The notes under the pieces are model-generated. The model saw only the letters and a list, made by a program, of their open reading frames with translations, was not told the DNA's origin and searched no databases. A stretch of DNA of 64,000 nt, taken from positions 1,550,001 to 1,614,000 of the forward strand of contig CBDCVA010000002.1 of NCBI GenBank assembly GCA_965222935.1, read 5' to 3'. How positions within the stretch are numbered: position 1 is the first letter of the stretch; each line of letters opens with the position of its first letter. This document shows positions 24,433 through 34,431 of this stretch, in pieces. This DNA is from CBDCVA01 sp965222935 [NCBI: Candidatus Latescibacterota bacterium]. GTDB taxonomy: Bacteria; Latescibacterota; CBDCVA01. Position numbers and translations under genes: made by a program.

Positions 24433-24579
24433 CAGTTTTTTCCTCGAACGAGCATCGCCAGTGACATCTCGTTTCTCGTTGATACCGGCGCCGATAGAAG
24501 CGTACTGCACCCCGGTAACCCGAGCGACAAGTACCTCGGGTTCAAGGTTCTATCCGCCGACCACACCATAGCCCTCTAG
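24433..24579 (+). pseudogene. Remnant of a retropepsin-like aspartyl protease gene
   Basis: In one frame the segment reads SDISFLVDTGADRSVLHPGN, then a short strand FKVLSADHT, and ends at a TAG (24577). DTGAD with flanking hydrophobic residues is the active-site motif of retropepsin-like aspartyl proteases. There is no start codon, and the frame is cut short at both ends, with a repeat copy immediately upstream. The surrounding 460 bases between HtrA and the lipoprotein hold nothing else. Confidence 0.5.
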
Positions 24580-24796
24580 CTGCGCCCTCTTGCCCCACCA
24601 CCGGGCCGCCCTGCAAGCAGCGAGGCCGTTGGGTTGGCACTCATCCCGTCAACCTAGGGGAAGTCGCAGGTGCAAGAAAAAGCCTATTGTGTTCGCACGA
24701 TGCCCGCCGTATCCTCCTAAGAGGTTATAGCTTCGCGGTCCGGGAGCCTCAGCCAGCTTTCGTACGGTCGTGTCGGTAGTCAAGGAGGGGGTTCAG

Positions 24797-25216
24797 ATGC
24801 CACACCGGGGTTCGGTCTGCATCGGAATTGTTGCGCTTCTCGCCGTGGTGTCCTGCCTCTCAACCAAGGTCATTCCCCTGGGAACCTACCGTTACCAGTA
24901 CATGCCGGTGCCCACCGACTCGGTGCAGGTCTTCTTAGCGGAGGCCGATATCAAGGTACCCTTCGAGAAGATTGCTCTCATCAAGGTCTCAGGTGAGGAA
25001 TCCTGGGCCGACGAGCCGAAAATGATCAAGGCGTGCAGGAAAAAAGCGGGGGAACTGGGCGCAAACGGGATCATTCTCGGGCCCATCGAAGATGCATCGA
25101 CGGCGGCCGTGATCGCCAAGGAACTGCTGGGCACCCCCGCAAAAAGGAAAGGCGAAGTCGTAGCCGTTCGGCTTCACCCCAGCGCGGAAGAAGACCCCGC
25201 ACCACCGGAGAACTGA
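24797..25216 (+). CDS. Hypothetical lipoprotein, 139 aa
   Basis: The protein has a signal ending in a lipobox (LLAVVSC, Cys at about residue 20) and a compact mature domain. The pattern VQVFLAEADIKVPFEKIALIKVSG, then KMIKACRKKAGELGANGIIL, then a basic strand GEVVAVRL, resembles small envelope stress lipoproteins, but no named family is recognised. AAGGAGGGG lies 7 bases before the ATG at 24797. It is probably anchored to a membrane facing the periplasm. Confidence 0.7.
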   Translation: MPHRGSVCIGIVALLAVVSCLSTKVIPLGTYRYQYMPVPTDSVQVFLAEADIKVPFEKIALIKVSGEESWADEPKMIKACRKKAGELGANGIILGPIEDASTAAVIAKELLGTPAKRKGEVVAVRLHPSAEEDPAPPEN

Positions 25217-25244
25217 GTCCCCGCCTAGCGCACGCCGTGCTCCG

Positions 25245-26195
25245 CTAGAACCCGCCGGAGAGGGAGACGCGGTGCATGAGGCCCAGTTCGGCGAAGGAGC
25301 TGACGGCGTAGTCCACATCGACGACGCCGACGCCGAACCCTACCCCGCCCGATAGGCCGGGCAACTGGTCCGAATCGAGGCCGTCGAGCGCACCGTCGAA
25401 GCCGCCGCGCAGCAACAATCCCCCGGGCACGGCGACCTCAACGCCGGCGCTGCCGAAGACATCGTTGTCGTTGGGGGCTACCAGGTCGGCGGCGACCGTG
25501 AAGGGGGCCTCGCGCAGGCGAAGCGCAACGCCAAGCCGCAAGCTGACGGGCAGCGCGTCCTCGAACGTCTCGGTGAAGCCGCTGCGGACGAAGCCGAGGT
25601 TCGTCACGGCAGCACCGAAGACCAGCGCGTCGAAGGCTCGAATCGCGGGGCTCACGTCCCAGGTGACGCCGAGATCAAGGGCGTAGGCGTCGGAGGTGAA
25701 ATCGTCGATCGAGGAGACGATGGCCTTGAGCGTCGCACCGAGGGCAACGTCGTCCCTGACGGACCTCGCGCCAACGAGGTGGACGGCGACATCCTGGGGC
25801 GTGAAGGTGCCGAGGGTCTGGCCCTCTTCGTCAGTGCGAAGCAGCTCGCCGTGGGAAAGATACTTGACGCCGAGGGCGAACGCACCGCGCCCCCCCACAG
25901 GCGCCCCGAAGGCAGCGAAACCCAGTTGTCCGCCCACGACCAGGTTGGCGAAGGTGGCGGCCGCGGTCGGGAGACGCACCTCCGCCAGGCTCGCCGGGTT
26001 AACCGTCAACGCGGTCAGGCCGCCGGTCATAGCCGTGTAGGCCTCGCCCAGGGCGCTGGCCCGCGCGGATGTGCCAATCTTGAGGAAGGCGAAGCCCGTG
26101 GTGCCCACGTTCTCGCCCGCCTGGGCCGCAGGCAACGCCCCCCACAGCACCGCCAGAGCCAGGACGCCGACCCACGCAGGACAACGGAGCCTCAC
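25245..26195 (-). CDS. PorV/PorQ-family outer-membrane protein
   Basis: The 316-residue protein has a signal peptide ending AAQAGE. The mature start GFAFLKIGTSARASALGEAYTAMTGGLTALTVNPASLA is the hallmark of PorV/PorQ, FadL-like barrels of the FCB group, some of which serve type IX secretion. The remainder alternates beta-strands and ends LMHRVSLSGGF with a C-terminal Phe. Translation starts at a GTG that overlaps the gatB stop (GTGA), with GGAGG upstream, so it is coupled to gatB. No type IX secretion genes are seen here. Confidence 0.85.
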   Translation of the reverse strand: MRLRCPAWVGVLALAVLWGALPAAQAGENVGTTGFAFLKIGTSARASALGEAYTAMTGGLTALTVNPASLAEVRLPTAAATFANLVVGGQLGFAAFGAPVGGRGAFALGVKYLSHGELLRTDEEGQTLGTFTPQDVAVHLVGARSVRDDVALGATLKAIVSSIDDFTSDAYALDLGVTWDVSPAIRAFDALVFGAAVTNLGFVRSGFTETFEDALPVSLRLGVALRLREAPFTVAADLVAPNDNDVFGSAGVEVAVPGGLLLRGGFDGALDGLDSDQLPGLSGGVGFGVGVVDVDYAVSSFAELGLMHRVSLSGGF

Positions 26196-27649
26196 GAGGG
26201 CGCCTCCACCTCGTCGAGCGCCTTGCGGAAGACCTCGTTGGCGAGGCGCGGATCGGCCTTGCCCCTGGTCTCCCGCATGAGTTGGCCCACGAACCAGCCC
26301 AGAAGCTTGGTGCGGCCTCCCTTGTAGCGAGCGACTTCGTCGGGCGAATGCTCGATGATAGCACGGGCGGCAGCTTCGAGGCTGCCCGTATCCGTGATCT
26401 GGACCAGGCCCTCCGCCTCGACGATCGTTCGGGGGGCTTCGCCGCTTTCGAGCATTCGGTCGAAGACGGTCCTGGCGAGGGTGCCTGAGATGGTGCCCTC
26501 GTCGATCAAACCCAGAAGCTCCGCCAAGTGCGCGGGCGAGAGGCCCAGTTGATCCACGGAGATATGGCGCTCGTTGAGGGCGCGGAGCACGTCGCCCATG
26601 ACCCAGTTGGCGGCGGCCTTGGACTGGGCGCCAGCGGCGACGGTCGCCTCGAAGAAATCGGCCAGGCCGCGCTCGGCGGTGAGGACGCCGGCATCGTAGC
26701 CGGAGAGGGTGTACTCGCTCTCGAAGCGGGCGCGTCGTTGGGCCGGGAGCTCGGGCAGGTCGGCGCGGATCGCCTCGACCCAGTCCGGATCGGGCCGCAG
26801 AGGCACCAGGTCGGGCTCGGGAAAGTAGCGGTAGTCGTGGGCAAATTCCTTCGAGCGCATGGGGAGAGTCCGCATCTGCGCCGTGTCCCACAGGAAGGTC
26901 TCCTGGACGACGGACTGGCCCGCCTCGATCAGGCGAATCTGGCGGGTGATCTCGGCGTCGATGGCCTGCCGGGCGAAGCGGAAGGAGTTGAGGTTCTTGA
27001 TCTCGGTCTTGGTGCCCAGTTCCCCGTCGCCGACCGGGCGCACGGAGATATTGGGCTCGCAGCGAAGGCTGCCCTCCTCCATCTTGCCGTCGGAGACGCC
27101 CAAGTAGACCAGAATCTGATGGACCGCTGTCATGTAAGCGTAAGCCTCCTCGGGGCCGCACAAGTCGGGCTCGGTTACGATCTCGAGCAGCGGCGTGCCG
27201 CAACGGTTGGCGTCAAACAGTGACCTGTCGGGGGTCGCACCGCCCTCTTCACCGTGGATGAGCTTGCCCGTATCCTCCTCGATGTGGACGCGGACCAATC
27301 GGACGCGCTTGATCTCGCCGTTCACCTCGATGTCCACGTGACCCCCGAGGGCCAGCGGGCTCTCGTACTGGCTGACCTGGTAGTTCTTGGGGAGATCGGG
27401 ATACCAATAGTTCTTGCGGGCGAACTGGGCGAAGAGTTGAACCTCGCTCCCGAACGCCAGCGCCGCGCGCAGCGCCAGGTGGATCGCCCCTCGGTTGATG
27501 ACGGGCAGGACGCCCGGATAGCCCAGGCAGACGGGGCACGCCTGGGCGTTCGGCTCCCCGCCGAAGCGGTTCGGGCAACCGCAGAACATCTTGGACTGCG
27601 TCTTGACCTGCGCGTGAATCTCAAAGCCGATGACGGGTTCGTAGGGCAT
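26192..27649 (-). CDS. gatB: Asp/Glu-tRNA(Asn/Gln) amidotransferase subunit B
   Basis: The 485-residue protein is full-length GatB. It begins YEPVIGFEIHAQVKTQSKMFCGCPN and contains the conserved CPVCLGYPGVLPVIN, YWYPDLPKNYQVSQY, the PLLEIVTEPDL region and a C-terminal YqeY-like tail domain. It phosphorylates Glu- or Asp-tRNA and, with GatA, amidates it to make Gln- or Asn-tRNA. It would normally follow gatA directly. Here 3.1 kb of nuclease and methylase genes separate them. Its first 23 codons also survive as a copy at 29581-29651. Confidence 0.97.
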   Translation of the reverse strand: MPYEPVIGFEIHAQVKTQSKMFCGCPNRFGGEPNAQACPVCLGYPGVLPVINRGAIHLALRAALAFGSEVQLFAQFARKNYWYPDLPKNYQVSQYESPLALGGHVDIEVNGEIKRVRLVRVHIEEDTGKLIHGEEGGATPDRSLFDANRCGTPLLEIVTEPDLCGPEEAYAYMTAVHQILVYLGVSDGKMEEGSLRCEPNISVRPVGDGELGTKTEIKNLNSFRFARQAIDAEITRQIRLIEAGQSVVQETFLWDTAQMRTLPMRSKEFAHDYRYFPEPDLVPLRPDPDWVEAIRADLPELPAQRRARFESEYTLSGYDAGVLTAERGLADFFEATVAAGAQSKAAANWVMGDVLRALNERHISVDQLGLSPAHLAELLGLIDEGTISGTLARTVFDRMLESGEAPRTIVEAEGLVQITDTGSLEAAARAIIEHSPDEVARYKGGRTKLLGWFVGQLMRETRGKADPRLANEVFRKALDEVEAPS

Positions 27650-27673
27650 GGGGCTCTTGGAGAGTAGTTTTAT

Positions 27674-28636
27674 TTAGAACAGCACCATCTGTTCTGGATA
27701 GCCTTGCCCGGTCTTACTCCGTGAAGAAGGTGGGCTAGCACTTCCTCCCGTGCCGTCTGGTGTCGCGAAACCGGGTTTGATAAGTAATGCTTCATACATC
27801 TCGTTGCGAAGGTTCTCTCTTGATCCCACATGGTAGAAGTGTCGGACGATCCGCATCTCAGACTCTGACCAACAGCGCTCGATGTGTTCGTTCTTTCTGT
27901 ACCTGTTCTGAAGCCACATCGAAACAGCATAGCCGCAAGCCAGGCTTCCGGTCATCATGGAGAGTTTTTCGGCCTCCGCTTTGTCCCAGGAGACATGGTA
28001 GTCTGTGTGGCGACCGATGTAAGGCGGATCAATGTACACAAAGTCCTCAGGCTGGGCAACATCGAGAATTTGGTGCCATGGGGCGACACGAAACTGCCAC
28101 CTACGACCGCGCATCCGCCGTGCTATCCAACCCACCTGATTGACTATCTTAGTGATATAAGCTTTGGAAAAGCGGTTTGGCTTGTGACCAAAGGGGACGT
28201 TAAACTTGCCTTGGCGATTGAAGCGCATAAGCCCATTAAAACATGAACGATTTAGAAAAAGGAAGTCGAGCGATGATCCCTTGTCGTTAAAGCGTTCTCG
28301 CACTTCATAATAATAATCCGCGCCGTACGTTTGCAGTTTCCTGCCTTCCTGTTCCAGAAATCTCCGCACAGTGGTTTGACTGATCTCACCTCGGTATATA
28401 TCTTGGTAAAAGCCGATGATGTGCTCGTTGGTGTCGGCGAGAATGGCGTGCTCAGGGGCGAGGTTGAAGGCAACAACCCCCGAGCCTAAGAAGGGCTCTA
28501 TCCACCTAGCGGTGCCATCTGCGACCCATTCGATATTCCTGAGGATGAATGGAACCAGCTTTGTCTTAATGCCCTGGCATTTGATGGGCGGTACACCGAC
28601 GTGATTCACCAGAAGGGGTAGCTTAGTCATCGTCAA
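27674..28636 (-). CDS. Adenine-N6 DNA methyltransferase (Dam/D12 class), partner of the EcoRV-type nuclease
   Basis: The 320-residue protein has the D12-class layout: GIKTKLVPFILRNI near 22-35, the SAM-binding EPFLGSGVVAFN at 47-58, and the catalytic DPPY at 203-206 in FVYIDPPYIGRH. M.EcoRV is a member of this class, and the ATGA overlap with the EcoRV-like endonuclease upstream makes this its protective partner. It would methylate adenine in the shared site, by analogy GATATC. The gene is visibly richer in A+T than gatA and gatB, consistent with transfer. Confidence 0.92.
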   Translation of the reverse strand: MTMTKLPLLVNHVGVPPIKCQGIKTKLVPFILRNIEWVADGTARWIEPFLGSGVVAFNLAPEHAILADTNEHIIGFYQDIYRGEISQTTVRRFLEQEGRKLQTYGADYYYEVRERFNDKGSSLDFLFLNRSCFNGLMRFNRQGKFNVPFGHKPNRFSKAYITKIVNQVGWIARRMRGRRWQFRVAPWHQILDVAQPEDFVYIDPPYIGRHTDYHVSWDKAEAEKLSMMTGSLACGYAVSMWLQNRYRKNEHIERCWSESEMRIVRHFYHVGSRENLRNEMYEALLIKPGFATPDGTGGSASPPSSRSKTGQGYPEQMVLF

Positions 28637-29481
28637 CTCGGTTTAGGACCACTCTTGTACTCGAAATATGTTTGAAGATTCCTATACGGAGGCTTCTCTA
28701 AACCCACAACCCTCGCGTCCGACAAGGTCATATAGTACGTCCAATAATCGTCGAACACTTCCTCGCCTAGCTGTGCGAAAGGCCCATTTCCAATGAGTAG
28801 TTGGGATAGCTGACGTATCGCACCAATGTTTTTGGTGTTGCCGCTTCCTGGCTGATCGTTCGCTATACGGTACTTGGGTTGTGCGAAGAACTGTAAATTC
28901 TCCACGACCGATGGCACTTGCTCAAGCGAACCGACAGTATGGGTCGTGTTTATAGACGTAGTGACTCCTCCCAGTTCTTCTACACTATAGATTTTCAGCT
29001 CATCCGCTTTTAATTTGGCTCGGTCGTACACAACCCCCAACACGAAATGACCGGAATAATCTCCATACGGGAAGGTCGTCGTGCGTGCAGTAGTACGCTC
29101 ACGGAAGTAACCGGTAAAGGCTCCCAGGGTCATCGTGTTGACTCTCTCAGAGCCAGTGCGATAGGTGCTCTTGAGGTCAACGGCAAACTTGTAGCCATCG
29201 CTGCTGAGAAACGATATATCAGGATAGTGGTTCTGATGACGCGCCAAGACTAAATCCATGCTATGCTTATCAGCAAAATCCTTGAAATTCGGAAGGAGCA
29301 TGAGCTCAATTAGCTTAGAGACTACCTTGGTATCCGCCGAGATAGTGAACACTCGTCTGAAAACATCTATGAAGCCTCTAACTATCCAGTCCCCGCTAGA
29401 AGTAGAGATACGCTTCCTAAACGTCGCCGCTTCTTCTTGCAGGAGAGAGAGAAACTCGCCAGCTGCTTCTTTGGAGGTCAT
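28633..29481 (-). CDS. EcoRV-type type II restriction endonuclease
   Basis: The 282-residue protein aligns by eye with EcoRV along its length. SADTKVVSKLIEL corresponds to the SDTKVLST region, HQNHYPDIS to QQNHYPDFT, FAVDLKSTY to IAIDIKTTY, TLGAFTGYF to TLGGYTSFI, and GSGNTKNIGAI to GSGNTTNIGSI. The catalytic PD...DxK is conserved as Asp88, Asp102 and Lys104 (EcoRV Asp74, Asp90, Lys92). The recognition loop equivalent (GSGNT) is kept, so the expected target is GATATC or a close variant, cut blunt (inference). It is about 37 residues longer than EcoRV. The stop overlaps the methylase start. Confidence 0.93.
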   Translation of the reverse strand: MTSKEAAGEFLSLLQEEAATFRKRISTSSGDWIVRGFIDVFRRVFTISADTKVVSKLIELMLLPNFKDFADKHSMDLVLARHQNHYPDISFLSSDGYKFAVDLKSTYRTGSERVNTMTLGAFTGYFRERTTARTTTFPYGDYSGHFVLGVVYDRAKLKADELKIYSVEELGGVTTSINTTHTVGSLEQVPSVVENLQFFAQPKYRIANDQPGSGNTKNIGAIRQLSQLLIGNGPFAQLGEEVFDDYWTYYMTLSDARVVGLEKPPYRNLQTYFEYKSGPKPS

Positions 29482-29540
29482 ATACTCCCTCGCAATCTCC
29501 CGTCAGAGCATCTGGCACCCATAGAGACCTGCTTTCCCAG

Positions 29541-29651
29541 CCCCTCAATCGCCCGTGCGACGCGGAGGACGGTCGGCTCCCCGCAGAACCTCTTGGACTG
29601 CGTCTTGGCCTGCGCGTGAATCTCAAAGCCGATGACGGGTTCGTAGGGCAT
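29541..29651 (-). pseudogene. Hybrid remnant: start of gatB joined to end of gatA
   Basis: On the minus strand, 29651-29581 repeats the first 23 codons of gatB with two or three base changes (MPYEPVIGFEIHAQAKTQSK). It then switches at a shared TCGGCTCCCCG to about 40 bases matching the 3' end of gatA (EPTVLRVARAIEGL versus EPTVLRAARAIEVL). The order gatB-start then gatA-end is the junction expected inside a tandem gatA-gatB duplication after an internal deletion. It lies between the 356-aa nuclease gene and the EcoRV-type gene and has no function as it stands. Confidence 0.85.
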
Positions 29652-29653
29652 GG

Positions 29654-30720
29654 TCATGGGTTTTGGAAGCTGTCCTTCACCAGACCGAGTTGGCGGATGC
29701 TCTCGGTGGCCTGCGAGAGCCACTCGTGGACGCGAAGGACTTCGGCCGCGTCCCAGTAAGCCAAGCCTGACACGAATTTCTCCGGAAGCCCTTGTGTTTC
29801 CTTCTGAATTTGCCCAAGCTGCTCAGTGTCCGAGACCGCGACCACCTTCTGAACAGTAGCATTGCCCGTCGCCTTCTGCAGGTTCAGGATCAAGCTATCT
29901 ACTGAGCCGCCTTTCTGCACCTCGAACACGTAGGTCACGACGCCGAGGTTGCCGATATCCGCACGCCAGACCACGTCAACGCGAGCACCCTGTGCGATGA
30001 ACTTTTCGGTCTCGGTTGTGAAACCCAGAAACGAGCCTATTTGCTCCAGTTTATCTCGAATCTCGTTGTGCTCCCACCCTTCCATCAACGGAGATGTTCC
30101 AGTGTCCGAGCTCTGCGACACCGCCCACAGGAAACGATCGGTTCCCAGGAGGTCCATTTCCTTGAGTTCCGCGTCCCGCAACTCTTGGGCGATGACGGTA
30201 ACAATCCCGTTAAAGCGGTCGTATTCATCGGCGGAGAGCTGGTACTTCTTGAGCGGGAGATCATCTCCGAAACCAAGAAGCCCTAATGCCTTCCGAGGAG
30301 TTTCGTTCCATATCCCGAAAGAGCTAGGTGAGCGGTAGCACAGCATCTCGGTCACCGAAGCTGGGCCAAAGCCCTTAACGTGCTTGATGAAGCGATCATA
30401 CCGCTGACTTGCTGGAACGCCGTCGTAAAACAGACGGACGAACTCACATCGCACCCGCTCTAGGCCATTAGAGAGGATCTTCTGCACAGGATATTCTTTG
30501 CTGCTCCACATCTGACTCGCCCAGAGCTTTTCGACAATCTCTCGCAAAAGAGCCTCGTCCAATTGCTCAAGACCCTCTCGGTCCAGGGTCTGGAAAAACT
30601 GCACGCGCTCGCGACAGGTTTTGATGTGGTCTTGCCCCTGTGATGTCTTCTGGTATGCCCTGAACGCTTTAACGTGCTTGCGGATAACCTCCCGCTGCTC
30701 CGGCGTGAGAACGATGTCGG

Positions 30721-30724
<4 letters not shown>
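29654..30724 (-). CDS. Predicted nuclease with HhH-like and PD-(D/E)XK-like domains
   Basis: The 356-residue protein is not one I can name. The N-terminal half is helical, with a helix-hairpin-helix-like stretch at about 112-150 (FIKHVKGFGPASVTEMLCYRS, then FGIWNETPRKALGLLGF). Near the C-terminus, ARVDVVW (Asp250) is followed by YVFEVQKGG (Glu268, Gln270, Lys271), which fits a PD-(D/E)XK nuclease core of the E-x-Q/K kind. Its ATG overlaps the gatA stop (ATGA), so it is coupled to gatA translation. It probably acts in DNA restriction or defence, judged from the fold and its EcoRV-type neighbour. Confidence 0.75.
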
Positions 30725-32265
<1,541 letters not shown>

Positions 32266-32319
32266 ACATCCAGGGTGGGGTTGGACGCTGTGGGAGCGTC
32301 TCGTGGGCCCGCCGCGATC

Positions 32320-32562
32320 TCAGTTCTGCGGAGGAGGCTGCGACCGGGGCTCTTGAGCGGGGGGCTGTTGCTCACGCGCGGGAGGCGTCGTGGGAGGAGC
32401 GTTCACGTCGATCTCCTCCCGGACGTCACGGACGGCCTTTCGGAACTCGCGCATGCCGCGTCCGAGCCCCTGGGCGATCTCCGGGATGCGCTTGGCGCCA
32501 AAGACGAGCAGGACGATGAGGAAAATCAGCAGAATTTCGCCGGTGCCCAAACCACCAAGCAT
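32320..32562 (-). CDS. tatA: Twin-arginine translocase subunit TatA/E
   Basis: The 80-residue protein has the TatA pattern: a short N-terminal membrane helix (EILLIFLIVLLVFGAK), an RIPEIAQGLGRGMREFRKAV amphipathic helix and a charged, Pro/Gln-rich tail. TatA oligomers form the passage for folded twin-arginine substrates across the inner membrane. TatC is not in the window. GAGGAGGTGA precedes the ATG. Confidence 0.95.
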   Translation of the reverse strand: MLGGLGTGEILLIFLIVLLVFGAKRIPEIAQGLGRGMREFRKAVRDVREEIDVNAPPTTPPAREQQPPAQEPRSQPPPQN

Positions 32563-32588
32563 GATGCGTCACCTCCTCTCGAGCCGCG

Positions 32589-32879
32589 CTAATACGCATA
32601 CTTCCAATAGTAACCTGCAACGGCCATCCCCAGAAAGCTAATAAAGTTGACGTTGATCCGAAAGCCCAAGACGAAGGAAAAGACGGCGAGATCCACCGAG
32701 ATGGGATCGATCCCCACCGACAGCGTTCGGATGAAGACGGTCTCGACGACGTGATGATCGGGGAGCATCAAGGCCAGGAGCTGGCCCACGGCGTTACCCG
32801 CGAGCACCCCGATCAACAGGAAAAGGGCGAGGCCGCCCATGCCCGGTCTGCTCAAAACCATCGGGTGCGGGTCCTGCAT
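32589..32879 (-). CDS. DUF4321 family membrane protein
   Basis: The 96-residue protein has two hydrophobic segments (GLALFLLIGVLAGNAVGQLL and a C-terminal ISFLGMAVAGYY) flanking a polar middle with FSFVLGFRINVN. This is the DUF4321 pattern found as a small gene beside tatA or lipid genes in several phyla. Its function is unknown. It lies 26 bases upstream of tatA on the same strand. Confidence 0.75.
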   Translation of the reverse strand: MQDPHPMVLSRPGMGGLALFLLIGVLAGNAVGQLLALMLPDHHVVETVFIRTLSVGIDPISVDLAVFSFVLGFRINVNFISFLGMAVAGYYWKYAY

Positions 32880-32921
32880 CCGAACCTTTGGCTCGGACAG
32901 AAAGCGATGGGTTGCATCGGG

Positions 32922-33629
32922 TCATTCAGCGCTGACGCTCACCGCGCCGCGCTCACGCCACAGGCCCATGACCCACCGAAACGGACCGGAGGCAACGTAG
33001 ACGAGAGTCGCCGGAAAGATCCCTTCATGGGGGAAAAGGGCCAAGCCCGCGATCAGGAGCGCCAGGGCGCCGGATTCGAGCCGCTGCAAGGCGGAACCGA
33101 AGCGAAACTTAGGACAGGAGATGTACTCGAAAGAGCTGACCATCAGAGCGGCGAGCGCCAGCGCGAGGGGGACGGAAAGCTCCACCTCGTCGAGGCCACG
33201 CCAGACACCCTGAACGAAGAGGACGTAGGACGCCAGGACTATCGCCGAGATGGGGATGGGCAACCCCGTAAAATTCGTTTTCTCGAAGCCGACCTGGCGA
33301 ATGTTGAAGCGCGCGAGGCGTATGGCACCGGCAGCGAAGAACAGGGCCCCGACACCGATCCCCCAACCGCCCCACTGAAGCTCAACCATCAAGACGGCCG
33401 GGGCCAAGCCAAAGGAACAGACGTCGGCGAGCGAATCGAACTCGATGCCGAATTTGCTCTCGCCGCCGGTGAACCGGGCGAGCATGCCATCGAAAAGGTC
33501 GAGGCAGCCGGCGAGAATGATCAGCCAGGCGGCGGCGCTGAAGCGGCCGTGGGCGACGAAGTATACCGCCAAGAAGCCGCAGACGAGGTTGCCAGCGGTG
33601 AAAAGGCTGGGGAACGTGGCCCTTCTCAT
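32922..33629 (-). CDS. pssA: CDP-diacylglycerol-serine O-phosphatidyltransferase
   Basis: The 235-residue membrane enzyme has the CDP-alcohol phosphotransferase motif DG(x2)AR(x8)G(x3)D(x3)D, read in DLFDGMLARFTGGESKFGIEFDSLADVCSFG, and about seven further hydrophobic segments. It makes phosphatidylserine from CDP-diacylglycerol and serine at the inner membrane. Its ATG overlaps the psd stop (ATGA), so the two successive enzymes of phosphatidylethanolamine synthesis are translationally coupled. Confidence 0.95.
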   Translation of the reverse strand: MRRATFPSLFTAGNLVCGFLAVYFVAHGRFSAAAWLIILAGCLDLFDGMLARFTGGESKFGIEFDSLADVCSFGLAPAVLMVELQWGGWGIGVGALFFAAGAIRLARFNIRQVGFEKTNFTGLPIPISAIVLASYVLFVQGVWRGLDEVELSVPLALALAALMVSSFEYISCPKFRFGSALQRLESGALALLIAGLALFPHEGIFPATLVYVASGPFRWVMGLWRERGAVSVSAE

Positions 33630-34294
33630 CGGCGGGGTCGCCCCTTGGGCGGCGGAGGCAGGATGCCGAGAATCGTCTCGCCTGCCCGCACGCGGTCCCC
33701 AACCTTGACCCGGAGGTCAATGCCGGCGGGGACGACGATCTCAACGCGGGAACCGAACTTGATCATGCCAATCCGATCGCCCTGGACAACCTCCTGCATC
33801 TTCTGAACCCACGTGACGATCCGGCGCGCCATCATGCCGACGATCAGGCGGACGACCATCGCGGTATGGCCCGACCGGACGACGACCTCGCAGCGGGTGT
33901 TCCAGCGGCCGGCCTGCTCGCTGAACGCGGCCGCATACTTGCCCTCGACGCGGTCGATCCCGCTGATCTGGCCAGTGATGGGCGCTCGCTGCACGTGGAC
34001 ATCCAAAGGCGACAGAAAGATCGCTATCTCTATCCCCTTGCCGTCGGGAGTAAGAGCCAAAACCGCATCGTCGACCGCAAGGATTCTACCGTCCGCAGGC
34101 GACACCACGGCGTTGGGGACATCGGGCACCTCGCGCTCGGGATCGCGGAAGAAATAGAGCATGAAGCCAACGAGCAGGACGCCCACGACGAGCAGGACAG
34201 CCGGCCAAGGCCCCGGTACCCAGAGCATCCACCCTGCGCCAGCCAGGGCGGCGGCGGCTCCAAAGCCGACGAAAGGTATGCCCTCTCGAACCAT
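33626..34294 (-). CDS. psd: Phosphatidylserine decarboxylase proenzyme
   Basis: The 222-residue protein is the short PSD-A type. It has an N-terminal membrane segment, then YFFRDPEREVP, VVSPADGRILAVDD, IFLSPLDVHVQRAPITG, NTRCEVVV and the self-cleavage site FGSRVE near residue 183, where the serine becomes the pyruvoyl group. It converts phosphatidylserine to phosphatidylethanolamine. GGAGG lies 8 bases before the ATG at 34294; the frame upstream is not used. Confidence 0.95.
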   Translation of the reverse strand: MVREGIPFVGFGAAAALAGAGWMLWVPGPWPAVLLVVGVLLVGFMLYFFRDPEREVPDVPNAVVSPADGRILAVDDAVLALTPDGKGIEIAIFLSPLDVHVQRAPITGQISGIDRVEGKYAAAFSEQAGRWNTRCEVVVRSGHTAMVVRLIVGMMARRIVTWVQKMQEVVQGDRIGMIKFGSRVEIVVPAGIDLRVKVGDRVRAGETILGILPPPPKGRPRR

Positions 34295-34431
34295 CGCATT
34301 CCTCCCCCGGTCCCCAGGGTGCAGGCACCAAATATAGAGGCTAAGCCCTCCTGACGCAATGTCAGCACGGGGAAGAGCATGGGCCACCCTTCGATGGGCT
34401 GCGGATGACGCGCAGGCACGCCCAGCTATGG

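Noticed and set aside
25245-27203. A 652-codon minus-strand frame reaching from PorV into gatB
   Set aside because: The first half is a shadow of gatB. The GTG at 26195 with GGAGG and the following signal peptide mark the true PorV start.
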